NCBI GenBank assembly: GCA_947501045.1
Contig: CANMUI010000005.1
Coordinates: 62,001-126,000 of the forward strand
Direction: 5' to 3'
Source: an uncultured Psychrobacter sp.
GTDB lineage: Bacteria > Pseudomonadota > Gammaproteobacteria > Pseudomonadales > Moraxellaceae
DNA length: 64,000 nucleotides
Both the position numbers and the translations under genes were made by a program. Positions 15,638-24,100 of this stretch are shown here, piece by piece. The first letter of the stretch is position 1, and every line of letters begins with the position of its first letter. The notes under the pieces are model-generated. The model saw only the letters and a program-made list of their open reading frames with translations. It did not search any database and was not told where the DNA came from.

Positions 15638-16060
15638 CTACTCAGCTTTATCTAAGTCAATAGAGACTGAGTTGATGCAATAGCGCATGCCCGTGGTCTC
15701 ACGTGGACCGTCAGGGAAGACGTGACCCAAGTGAGCACCGCAGTTACTACAGGTAACTTCTGTTCGAGTCATCCCTAGCGAATTATCGACATGTTCATCG
15801 ATAGCACTGTTGTCGATACCTTTATCGAAGCTTGGCCAGCCGCAGCCTGCATCAAACTTGCTATCTGAGTCAAATAGTTTAGCACCGCAGCCTTTACAGC
15901 GATACACGCCTTTGTCTTCAACATCGTTGTAAACACCAGTAAAGGGGCGTTCAGTACCTTTTTCACGCATTACATGATATTCATCGCTACTCAAACGCTG
16001 CTTCCAATCCGCTTCAGTAAGTTGCGAGATCTCTTCTTTTGTCAATTGGTTGTCTTGCAT
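15638..16060 (-). CDS. msrB: Peptide-methionine (R)-S-oxide reductase MsrB
   Basis: A 140-residue MsrB that reduces methionine-R-sulfoxide in damaged proteins, using thioredoxin. Zinc-binding pairs CKGCGAKLF and CSNCGAHLGHVF are present. The catalytic Cys is in GMRYCINSVSI near the C terminus, with GCGWPSF in the middle. The start ATG at 16060 follows an AAGGAG-type site. It has no export signal, so it is cytoplasmic. It is divergent from the alaA fusion, sharing a 270-base spacer that holds the TTGCA palindromes. Confidence 0.95.
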   Translation of the reverse strand: MQDNQLTKEEISQLTEADWKQRLSSDEYHVMREKGTERPFTGVYNDVEDKGVYRCKGCGAKLFDSDSKFDAGCGWPSFDKGIDNSAIDEHVDNSLGMTRTEVTCSNCGAHLGHVFPDGPRETTGMRYCINSVSIDLDKAE

Positions 16061-16172
16061 AAATACTCCTTTTATGAACCTGTTTAGCTCACCTCTCTAT
16101 ATGCTTATTATTGACTTAAAAACAAGGGTATATTTTCTAAAATCTAGATAAAGATTAAAACGAAACCACTAA

Positions 16173-16189
16173 TGCAAGAAAAACTTGCA
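16173..16189. promoter_or_regulatory. Candidate XRE operator 1
   Basis: TGCAA-N7-TTGCA; the arms extend to a perfect 6-5-6 palindrome (TGCAAG-AAAAA-CTTGCA). It has the same geometry as the site at 16243. It lies 143 bases before the XRE-AlaA start and could be the binding site of that HTH domain. Confidence 0.55.
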
Positions 16190-16242
16190 ATAAAAGTATC
16201 ATAGAAATTTAGAATAAAATTAGCTTGCACCATAGATATAAA

Positions 16243-16259
16243 TGCAATAAAATCTTGCA
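16243..16259. promoter_or_regulatory. Candidate XRE operator 2
   Basis: A second TGCAA-N7-TTGCA, 70 bases after the first. Extra half-sites occur at 16225-16229 (TTGCA) and 16278-16283 (TTGCAA). Clustering ahead of an HTH gene suggests autoregulation. Confidence 0.55.
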
Positions 16260-16331
16260 TTAAACGTTAGATTAAGTTTGCAATAATAGTAGTTTTTATT
16301 CGTGAAAAATAAAATAGAGGCGTAAATAATT

Positions 16332-18026
16332 ATGAATGACGATAGAGCCAAGTTGGCACAAGCGCAGCGCCTAGTACAGCTACGTCGCGATAAAGGCCTG
16401 ACTGCTGAGCAATTGGCACAAGCTATGACTGAGGCTGGCGCCAAGGTTAGCCGCGGCGCTATCTCCAATTGGGAGCGCGGTACTAATGGTATTGTCTCCT
16501 CAAAATTGCCTACGCTTGCACGCATATTAGGCTGCTCGGAAGGGTATCTATTACGTGGTGATATGCCAGCTGACAATAGTCCAACTGCCAGCAACCAAAA
16601 TACTAAAAATCAAGTTGACGGCCAAAATAATAATTACGCTACAGATGCTTCAACAACTATAAATACAGATTCTCAAATAAATTTGCAAGCTAACTATACC
16701 GCTACAAATCATAATATGGACTTAAAAAATAACACAACTAGGGATGATAAACCTATGAGCGCACTTAAAAAATCTACCAAATTACAAAACGTCTGTTATG
16801 ACATTCGTGGCCCCCTACTAAAAACAGCGACCAAAATGGAGGCCGAAGGTCAGCGTATCTTAAAGCTAAACATAGGCAATCCTGCCCCTTTTGGTCTTGA
16901 TGCTCCCTACGAGATCCTGCGTGATGTAGCGGCGAACTTGCCTGAGGCAACAGGTTATTCGGACTCGCAAGGGATTTTTTCAGCGCGTAAAGCAGTGCTC
17001 CAGTACTATCAGTCCAAAGGGTTGTTATCGGCAGTAGATGTACGTGACGTCTATTTGGGTAACGGCGTCTCTGAGCTGATCGTTATGACCATGCAAGCGC
17101 TCATCAACGACGGTGATGAGGTACTCATTCCTATGCCCGATTACCCGCTGTGGACCGCGGCGACCAACCTAGCTGGTGGCAACGCTGTTCATTATCGATG
17201 TAATGAGGACGATAATTGGCATCCTGATATTGAAGATATCAAAGCAAAAATTACTAGCAAAACCAAGGGCATCGTCGTCATCAACCCCAACAACCCTACC
17301 GGTGCTTTATACTCTGATGAGATTCTAAAGCAAATTGTAGAGGTTGCTATAGAGCACGATTTAGTCATTATGGCTGATGAGATTTATGATCGTGTGCTTT
17401 ATGATGATATGACGCATACTCCTATGTGCACCCTGACAGATGAGGCGCTGGTTTTATCTTATAATGGTCTATCAAAATCGCACCGAATCGCAGGTTTTCG
17501 CGCCGGCTGGCTTATGGTCTCTGGTAAAAAACAGCATGCCAGTGACTTTATTGAAGGGCTTGACATGCTCGCCTCTATGCGTCTGTGCTCAAACGTACAG
17601 GGTCAGTATGCGATTCAGACCGCTATGGGCGGCTACCAAAGTATGAAGGATCTAACCTCGGAAAAAGGTCGTCTGTACAGACAACGCGAAATGGCGGTCT
17701 CGCGCCTTAATGCCATCGAAGGTATCTCGTGCACTATGCCGCAAGGCGCTTTTTACTGCTTTCCAAAGATGGATCCTACCGTTTATCCTATTGAAAACGA
17801 CATGGAATTTATGATGGAGCTTTTGATCGATGAAAAAGTGCTAATGGTACAAGGCACAGGCTTTAACTGGGATGCGCCCGATCATTTCCGTGTGGTATTT
17901 TTGCCTAATCTATATGAATTAGAGGATGCTATGGATCGCTTAGATCGCTTTTTTGCCAAAAAACGTCAACAGTTTGGTACTGATAAAGTAGCCGATAAAA
18001 CCAAAAATAGCACTGCAGAAGCCTAA
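16332..18026 (+). CDS. alaA: XRE-HTH / AlaA-type aminotransferase fusion
   Basis: 564 residues. Residues 8-65 form an XRE-type HTH (LRRDKGLTAEQLAQAM, then GAISNWERG). A polar, Asn/Thr/Gln-rich linker covers 66-141. Residues 142-564 match E. coli AlaA (glutamate-pyruvate aminotransferase) throughout, with NIGNPAPFG, NPNNPTGA, ADEIYDRVLYDD and the PLP lysine in NGLSKSHR. AlaA normally begins at the equivalent of Met142 (16755), which has an AGGG-type site upstream, so a free enzyme could also be made. Upstream TTGCA palindromes hint at self-regulation. It is unlike MocR proteins, which carry a GntR-type HTH. Confidence 0.93.
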   Translation: MNDDRAKLAQAQRLVQLRRDKGLTAEQLAQAMTEAGAKVSRGAISNWERGTNGIVSSKLPTLARILGCSEGYLLRGDMPADNSPTASNQNTKNQVDGQNNNYATDASTTINTDSQINLQANYTATNHNMDLKNNTTRDDKPMSALKKSTKLQNVCYDIRGPLLKTATKMEAEGQRILKLNIGNPAPFGLDAPYEILRDVAANLPEATGYSDSQGIFSARKAVLQYYQSKGLLSAVDVRDVYLGNGVSELIVMTMQALINDGDEVLIPMPDYPLWTAATNLAGGNAVHYRCNEDDNWHPDIEDIKAKITSKTKGIVVINPNNPTGALYSDEILKQIVEVAIEHDLVIMADEIYDRVLYDDMTHTPMCTLTDEALVLSYNGLSKSHRIAGFRAGWLMVSGKKQHASDFIEGLDMLASMRLCSNVQGQYAIQTAMGGYQSMKDLTSEKGRLYRQREMAVSRLNAIEGISCTMPQGAFYCFPKMDPTVYPIENDMEFMMELLIDEKVLMVQGTGFNWDAPDHFRVVFLPNLYELEDAMDRLDRFFAKKRQQFGTDKVADKTKNSTAEA

Positions 18027-18090
18027 TCGTCTTACTAGATAAAAACAGCACTATATAAACAATATCTATTGTCACTAATATTTTCACTGA

Positions 18091-18127
18091 AAAACGCTTA
18101 TCAGCATCGTGCTGATAAGCGTTTTTT
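18091..18127. terminator. Bidirectional terminator between alaA and pit
   Basis: AAAACGCTTATCAGC and its exact complement form a 15-bp stem with a 5-base loop, A-rich before and T-rich after. It serves two convergent genes. Confidence 0.9.
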
Positions 18128-18186
18128 ATACTTTTCTTATAATACAAGCTAACAACATAAAACGTTATTCGCTGTTAATTAGGCTT

Positions 18187-19794
18187 TTAAAATATCTGAC
18201 CTAATATAACGTAGCTAAGTGCTGATAATAAAGCGGCCGCGGGTAAGGTGATGACCCAAGCAAGACCAATAGGCTTCATCAATGCCCAGTTGGTATCTTT
18301 ATTGACCATGCCGATACCTAGTACGGCGCCTACTAAAGTGTGCGTGCTTGATACTGGTAGGCCCATAGTTGAGGCGCCCATTACTACAGCAGCGGCGGCA
18401 AGCTCAGCTGAAAACCCTGAGGCGGGATGCATCTTTGCCAAATTGGTGCCAACTGTTTGAATTACCTCTTTACCGATAAACCAAAGACCAACGATAAGTG
18501 CCACGCCAAAGGTGATCATGACCGTTGGAGGAACCGCTGCTTGCGAGGCAATATTGTCGGTACGAATAACATCCATAATAGCGGCAAAAGGGCCAACCGC
18601 GTTGGCAATATCATTGGAGCCGTGACTAAAGGCAAAAGCGGAGGCGGTAAAGACCTGCATCCAGCTGAACATAACAAAAGTGGTTTTAGCTAGATTCTCT
18701 TTATGTTTACCACGAATGCTTTTGGTATACATAAAGGTTGCAAGCCATACCAGCGCCCCAACCATACCCATGATTAAAAAACCATGGATGGTGGTAAAGT
18801 TGCCATTAACGTTTTTAAGACCTTTAAAGACGACTAAGGAGGCCATAACTACGCCGCCCATAGCCGCAATAATAGGTGCCCACTGCTTCAACGCCTTTAG
18901 GGTGTCAAGGCCACTACGCTCACGCTCAATTTTATAAAGACTTTTATAATAATCCGTTTCTAGATCCTCAAGCGTACAATCTTCATCTTTATAGATATCT
19001 TGATCATGAAGCATCGCTGAGGTGTAAGTGACCTGCTCCATCTCTGATAGACTGTCAAAATATACCTTATGATCTTCTTTTACCGCTTTTCTATTCGCCT
19101 TAAGATCATTGATATACGCTTCTGTTTTATCATTATAATCAATAATTTTCTTTTTGATCTGACTGTATAGCAAGTAAGCGAGTACGCCGCCTAAGAGCGG
19201 TGATAGCACCCAAGAGATAGCAATCTGCCCTATCGTTGCCCAATTGACTGTCGATAGTACCGTCTCGCTACCACCCAAATCAAAACCTAAAATAATGGAG
19301 CTGCCGACCACACCACCGATGATGGCGTGAGTCGTTGATACTGGCAGACCTCTGCGAGTAGCAAACAATAACCAAAAAGCTGCTGCTATCAAGGCTGAAA
19401 GCATCACAAAAATGAACTGATTGGGCGCAACGGGTAAACCATCCAAGTCGACGATACCTTTACGAATAGTGTCGGTGACACTGCCACCCGCTAGCACCGC
19501 TCCTGATACTTCAAATATTGCCGCGATTCCAAGGGCTTGTGGAATCGTTAGTGTGCCTGATCCCACTGAGGTACCAAAGGAGTTGGCGACATCATTACCA
19601 CCGATATTGAATGCCATAAAGACACCAAAAGCGGTCGCTACTAAAAATAAAGTCGTTTGCTGATACATGGTGTAGTCAAGACCCCACCATACAAAGTAAC
19701 TGGTCATCGCAATCAGTAAAAGAGCAAAAAAGAGGTTCACTCTCTTATTACCAACTGATTCAGTTACTCCTGTAGAACTGCTATTAGTACCCAT
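18187..19794 (-). CDS. pit: PiT-family inorganic phosphate transporter
   Basis: About 535 residues in two homologous halves. The PiT signatures are AFNIGGNDVANSFGTSVGSG near the N terminus and FAFSHGSNDIANAVGPFAAI in the second half. GLPVSTTHAIIGGVVG and GLPVSSTHTLVGAVLG repeat the P-V-S-[TS]-T-H motif. A charged cytosolic loop of about 90 residues lies between the halves. It imports metal-phosphate with protons. The frame extends to a TTG at 19857; the ATG at 19794 is preferred because AAGGCG lies 10 bases upstream. An inverted-repeat element precedes it. Confidence 0.93.
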   Translation of the reverse strand: MGTNSSSTGVTESVGNKRVNLFFALLLIAMTSYFVWWGLDYTMYQQTTLFLVATAFGVFMAFNIGGNDVANSFGTSVGSGTLTIPQALGIAAIFEVSGAVLAGGSVTDTIRKGIVDLDGLPVAPNQFIFVMLSALIAAAFWLLFATRRGLPVSTTHAIIGGVVGSSIILGFDLGGSETVLSTVNWATIGQIAISWVLSPLLGGVLAYLLYSQIKKKIIDYNDKTEAYINDLKANRKAVKEDHKVYFDSLSEMEQVTYTSAMLHDQDIYKDEDCTLEDLETDYYKSLYKIERERSGLDTLKALKQWAPIIAAMGGVVMASLVVFKGLKNVNGNFTTIHGFLIMGMVGALVWLATFMYTKSIRGKHKENLAKTTFVMFSWMQVFTASAFAFSHGSNDIANAVGPFAAIMDVIRTDNIASQAAVPPTVMITFGVALIVGLWFIGKEVIQTVGTNLAKMHPASGFSAELAAAAVVMGASTMGLPVSSTHTLVGAVLGIGMVNKDTNWALMKPIGLAWVITLPAAALLSALSYVILGQIF

Positions 19795-19846
19795 AAATTG
19801 ATACGCCTTGCGTGAATTCATTAAAAGTAAAATCTTCGACATAGCA

Positions 19847-19918
19847 TTAAGCCGCAAGTGACAATTCTAAATCATCTGATTAGGCTAAATCATCTGATTA
19901 GAAGCTCTTGCGGCTTAA
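19847..19918 (-). promoter_or_regulatory. Inverted-repeat element with tandem repeats upstream of pit
   Basis: Perfect 12-base arms TTAAGCCGCAAG (19847-19858) and CTTGCGGCTTAA (19907-19918) enclose two perfect 17-base direct repeats, CTAAATCATCTGATTAG, at 19867-19883 and 19885-19901. Each repeat itself contains AATCA-TC-TGATT. It is 53 bases before the chosen pit start, so it could act in the pit leader RNA or as a regulator site. It does not match a Pho box. Confidence 0.65.
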
Positions 19919-20095
19919 GTTACTTCTTGAATTATTCTCGCCTATTATGAATATCTGCGATAAATTGTCAAAGATAATTATATCAATTATTCTGATCTAA
20001 AATCTCTTTATTCAACAATTACTGTTGAATGAATATAATATTAAAGGACATATATAGTTGATTCATTTTAGAAGTGGTACAGTACCATATGACAG

Positions 20096-21838
20096 TTACC
20101 AGTGTGTTTTTAATTGCTTGATAGCATAATCTAGTACTTCTAAACGCGCGGTACGCTTATCATTAGTAGCAATTATTTTCCAAGGCGCTACCTCTGTATC
20201 AGTACGCGCTAGCATATCAGCAGCGGCCTGTACATACTCCGACCATTTGTCACGGTTGCGCCAGTCATCATCGGTTAATTTAAATTGTTTATGCGGCGTG
20301 TCCTCACGATCTTCGAAGCGTTTTAACTGCTCTTTTTTATCGATAGCCAGCCAGCACTTGATCACTATAGTGCCAGCAGCAACCAGCTCAGCCTCAAAAC
20401 GATTGATCTCCTCATAAGCTCGCTGCCATTCATGATCAGTTGCAAACCCTTCGATGCGCTCAACCAATACGCGCCCATACCAAGTACGATCGAAAATAGC
20501 GACACGGCTCATACGGTCCGTTTGCTCATTGGGTAACCGTGTCCAAAACCGCCACAGATAAGGATGCTGGAGCTCGTATAACATAGGCGCCCCGATATTA
20601 TAAATTTGGTACTCACGCGGATCGAGAGGTGCCACCAGCCGTTTAATAGCGCCACCTTTACCTGCAGCGTCCATACCTTCAAAGGCAAAAACCACATGAC
20701 GGCCTCTGCGGGCACGTAGCAACTGAGCAAGATTGGCCTGTTTTTTGGCCAGCTGTTCTTTATAGTCTGACTTATCCATATCAGGATCGTCAATATCTAA
20801 AAGCGGTTTAGGTATTTTTACTGGTGCAAAGTTATACTGGTTGTCATCAAGCTGCGAATCAACTTTTAGAGATTTATTACCTAAATCATCTAGGTCCTTA
20901 TCGATACTACTATGCTCATCAATACTACTGCCCTTCTCCTCATCCCCATCCAATATCTGACTACTTACAAGCGCCACTTGCATAGCTTGCAGCACTTCAT
21001 GACAAAAACTAGTGGCAGCCTCGGATTTATCACTACCATCGATAATAACCCAATCTTCTTGCTGGCGTAATAGCTCAGCGGCAACTTCATTAAACTTTGC
21101 TACGGTATCAACATCGTCCCAGTTGATTTGGTACAAAAACTGCGGATCAGCCTCTTCATCTTTTAAGCGTGCCTGCAAGGTGGCGATATCAACGTGAAAC
21201 CAGCATTTAAGTAGCTTGGTTTGGTTGGCTGCCAGATCTTGTTCAAATATTTGCAGTTTACGCAGTTGCTGCTGTAAATAATCTTGCCAATCTGTAACCG
21301 GTAACGCGGCCGCTTTATTAGTACTACTGGATTTAACGGCTTCACTTTGATCTTGATCAGCTGTAATACGCATGACATTATATAAAAGGTCAGCATACCA
21401 GTTACCAAAGTAGACCATCACATCACCGTGGCGCGGCAGCGCTTGTACGTGTGCTTGCCAGATAGGCTGATAAGCTAGTGGCGGATAGCCAATAGTTGCC
21501 TCGACTTTTAACAATCGCGGATCCACCCATTGACGCAATTGCTTGACTGCTGTCCCTTTGCCAGCCTGTTCCATGCCATTTACTAGCACTAATAGACCTG
21601 TAGGCTTATTGAACGCTGTCGGCTCTTGCTGACGTGTCGCCCTCAAAGCATACTGTGCAGTCACTAATGCCAACCTAAGCGCGTCCTTATCTAATGAGAA
21701 CTGACTAAGTGGATTAGGCGTCAAGCGCTGATCTACTACTTGATCATTAACCTGATTAATAGTCGCTTGTGGGGACTGACTGTCTTTTTTCGCCTTATTG
21801 TTTTTAGCTTGAGGCTGATTTTGTTTGGGTTTAGACAT
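20096..21838 (-). CDS. pap: Polyphosphate:AMP phosphotransferase (two-domain PPK2)
   Basis: 580 residues with two PPK2 domains. The N-terminal domain (about 50-290) has Walker A GMEQAGKGT, but its Walker B region reads YFGNWYAD, lacking the Asp-Arg seen in active enzymes. The C-terminal domain (about 365-580) has GMDAAGKGG and VAIFDRTWYGR and is the likely catalyst. An acidic linker (about 290-345) joins them. Known relatives (Acinetobacter PAP) make ADP from AMP using polyphosphate. It lies upstream of pit on the same strand, so phosphate uptake and polyphosphate use may be linked. Confidence 0.92.
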   Translation of the reverse strand: MSKPKQNQPQAKNNKAKKDSQSPQATINQVNDQVVDQRLTPNPLSQFSLDKDALRLALVTAQYALRATRQQEPTAFNKPTGLLVLVNGMEQAGKGTAVKQLRQWVDPRLLKVEATIGYPPLAYQPIWQAHVQALPRHGDVMVYFGNWYADLLYNVMRITADQDQSEAVKSSSTNKAAALPVTDWQDYLQQQLRKLQIFEQDLAANQTKLLKCWFHVDIATLQARLKDEEADPQFLYQINWDDVDTVAKFNEVAAELLRQQEDWVIIDGSDKSEAATSFCHEVLQAMQVALVSSQILDGDEEKGSSIDEHSSIDKDLDDLGNKSLKVDSQLDDNQYNFAPVKIPKPLLDIDDPDMDKSDYKEQLAKKQANLAQLLRARRGRHVVFAFEGMDAAGKGGAIKRLVAPLDPREYQIYNIGAPMLYELQHPYLWRFWTRLPNEQTDRMSRVAIFDRTWYGRVLVERIEGFATDHEWQRAYEEINRFEAELVAAGTIVIKCWLAIDKKEQLKRFEDREDTPHKQFKLTDDDWRNRDKWSEYVQAAADMLARTDTEVAPWKIIATNDKRTARLEVLDYAIKQLKTHW

Positions 21839-22105
21839 ATTTTAAGTCCATTTTATAGTTATAAAGGTAGCTACTGCTAGTAGTAATACCTATCTAATGA
21901 TAATAACACTCACTTTAACGATAAATAACTTCGCTGTGTAACAGTTTGACATTTGTATTCTGTCTTGTTTTATTTTAAGGTAACTGACTATGATGACAGT
22001 ATGCTTGACAGCTACCGATAAGCCTTAGTTTTAGTTATCCATTTTATAACTTTCAAATAACAATTATTTTTCCCATTAACATTTATATCTATAGGATTGC
22101 CTATT

Positions 22106-22816
22106 ATGTCTGCTTTATCTGACTTACAACAGCATCTAACCCACTATTGGGCGCTACCTTATCATGAAGATGAAAAGCTTAATGACACTCTCAATGAAGT
22201 TCAAGCTTGGCAACGCGCGCGTATTCAAAAAACTCATGCAGCATTGTTTGAGCAGCCCAAAAACAAGCCCATGGCTGACTACTTCGTCACCCAGCTATAC
22301 GGCGGTGGTGAATTTAAGCTATTAGCTAAACAGTTAGAACGCATCTTGCCGAAAGCTAAAAAGCTTGAGCGTCTTGCCAGCGAAAATGTCTTACAAACCG
22401 GCAGTATGGCTATTCAAGCTGCTATTTTGGCCATTGAGTTGGATATGCATTTAGCGCAGTGGTTGATAGAGCATGATTTAGATGTCAATGAAGAGAACAT
22501 GCTCACCGCTTACAATGCCGTTGATGAAGCAGATGCACGCCGTACACAAATCAATAATCTAAAAGATGTTTGCTATCGTACCGATAAATATCTGAACTCT
22601 TTTGTGCTGCGTAAAGCTTTTTCCTTTTCTAAAGGTACCGCTTATAAGCATAACTATCAGCCATTATATGACTTTATTGAAGCCGGTTTTAGTGCTATGA
22701 AACCTCTCAAAAGTGTTAGCGGCTTTATTGAACCTTTCTGCGAGCGCGAACTAAAGATCATTGATCAAGTCCATGATGCCAATATTGCCGATAAACGAGC
22801 TGTGTTTGGTGTATGA
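22106..22816 (+). CDS. FFLEELY-motif family protein, function unknown
   Basis: About 236 residues, mostly alpha-helical and soluble. The segment ADYFVTQLYGGGEF corresponds to the motif that names the FFLEELY family, which is uncharacterised as far as I know. Other landmarks are RTQINNLKDVCYRTDKYL and a C-terminal FIEPFCEREL. The ATG at 22106 follows AGGA; a TTG three codons earlier is less likely. It precedes ubiE by about 90 bases on the same strand, but a functional link to ubiquinone is not established. Confidence 0.75.
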   Translation: MSALSDLQQHLTHYWALPYHEDEKLNDTLNEVQAWQRARIQKTHAALFEQPKNKPMADYFVTQLYGGGEFKLLAKQLERILPKAKKLERLASENVLQTGSMAIQAAILAIELDMHLAQWLIEHDLDVNEENMLTAYNAVDEADARRTQINNLKDVCYRTDKYLNSFVLRKAFSFSKGTAYKHNYQPLYDFIEAGFSAMKPLKSVSGFIEPFCERELKIIDQVHDANIADKRAVFGV

Positions 22817-22906
22817 TAGCTCGCAAAACAACAGCATCATTAAAGAGTAAATCTTAAGCCTCTAAGTATCATATATGATTATAAGAGCTTACAATCGGAC
22901 AACGCT

Positions 22907-23992
22907 ATGACTGACAACCCAAAAAACCATCTGAATAACGATATTCAAGACAAGCTGGTTAAAGATAGTATCGCGCGCAACCAGGATATTAGTACTCAGG
23001 CTCAAGCCCGCCCAAGCCCAACGCTTGAAACCGCGTCTCAAGACAGTCGCAGTAGCGATTTTACTCAAGTTCAGGACTTACCGGTAGGCAAAGCGCAAGG
23101 TCAACAAACCACTATGCCAACCAATCAGGCCAACGCCCATCACACCAGCTCGAGTGATGAGCAAAATAGTCAACAAACACGGACTGCGGCGCAAACTGCT
23201 TTTAATCAGCGCGATGATATTAATAATCCGCATACTTTAGATACCGATGGTAGCGAAGAGACGCATTTTGGTTATAAAACCGTGAAAAAAGCTGAGAAAC
23301 AAGCTCGCGTCGCCGATGTGTTTACTTCGGTCGCCAAAAAATACGACATCATGAACGATTTGATGTCTTTTGGTATTCATCGCCTTTGGAAGCGTTATGC
23401 CATTAGCTTGTCAGGGGTACGTGCCGGTCAACAGGTACTTGATATTGCTGGTGGTACTGGCGATCTTGCCAAAGTCTTTAGCCGTGAGGTGGGACGCAGT
23501 GGCCACGTAGTGTTATCAGATATCAATGCAGCTATGCTAGAAGTTGGTCGTGAACGCCTGATCAATGCTGGCTGTAATAATGTAGACTTTGTGCTAGCAA
23601 ACGCTGAGACCTTAGCCCCATTTGATGATGAGAGTTTTGATCTGTTGACGATCAGCTTCGGCCTTCGTAATGTCACTGATAAAGACGCAGCGCTACGCTC
23701 CATGTACCGGGTACTAAAGCCAGGTGGTCGTCTCCTTATTTTAGAATTCTCCAAGCCTGTCTTTGAGCCGTTATCTAAAGCTTATGATCTGTATTCTTTT
23801 ACCGCGCTGCCGATGATGGGCAAACTGGTTGCTAACGATTCAGAGAGTTATCAGTACCTAGCTGAGTCCATCCGTATGCATCCCAATCAGCAAACCTTAA
23901 AGCAGATGATGGAAGAAGCCGGTTTTGAGAACTGCGATTATCATAATCTAACCGCTGGTATTGTAGCGGTACATCGCGGTTTTAAAGCTTAA
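22907..23992 (+). CDS. ubiE: Ubiquinone/menaquinone C-methyltransferase UbiE with long N-terminal extension
   Basis: 361 residues. Residues 117-361 align along the whole of E. coli UbiE, with HFGYKTV at the start, the SAM-binding VLDIAGGTGDLAK, the ISFGLRNVTDKD motif and the C-terminal LTAGIVAVHRGF. It methylates the C2 position of demethoxyubiquinol intermediates. The first 116 residues are low-complexity and rich in Gln, Asn, Ser and Thr, with no known domain. No ATG lies close to the usual UbiE start; the nearest is Met70. It heads the ubiE-ubiJ-ubiB series. Confidence 0.95.
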   Translation: MTDNPKNHLNNDIQDKLVKDSIARNQDISTQAQARPSPTLETASQDSRSSDFTQVQDLPVGKAQGQQTTMPTNQANAHHTSSSDEQNSQQTRTAAQTAFNQRDDINNPHTLDTDGSEETHFGYKTVKKAEKQARVADVFTSVAKKYDIMNDLMSFGIHRLWKRYAISLSGVRAGQQVLDIAGGTGDLAKVFSREVGRSGHVVLSDINAAMLEVGRERLINAGCNNVDFVLANAETLAPFDDESFDLLTISFGLRNVTDKDAALRSMYRVLKPGGRLLILEFSKPVFEPLSKAYDLYSFTALPMMGKLVANDSESYQYLAESIRMHPNQQTLKQMMEEAGFENCDYHNLTAGIVAVHRGFKA

Positions 23993-24100
23993 CAGGTTTT
24001 GTGTGGTAGCTTTAATCTTGGATGGTTAAACCGGTGAAAGTTGTCACATAAAACAGTGTAGCTAGATGATTATAACCCCCTTTAAACAGGTGACAGTATT

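Noticed and set aside
19867..19901. Tandem repeats as a Pho box
   Set aside because: The units do not resemble the CTGTCAT-type repeats of PhoB sites.
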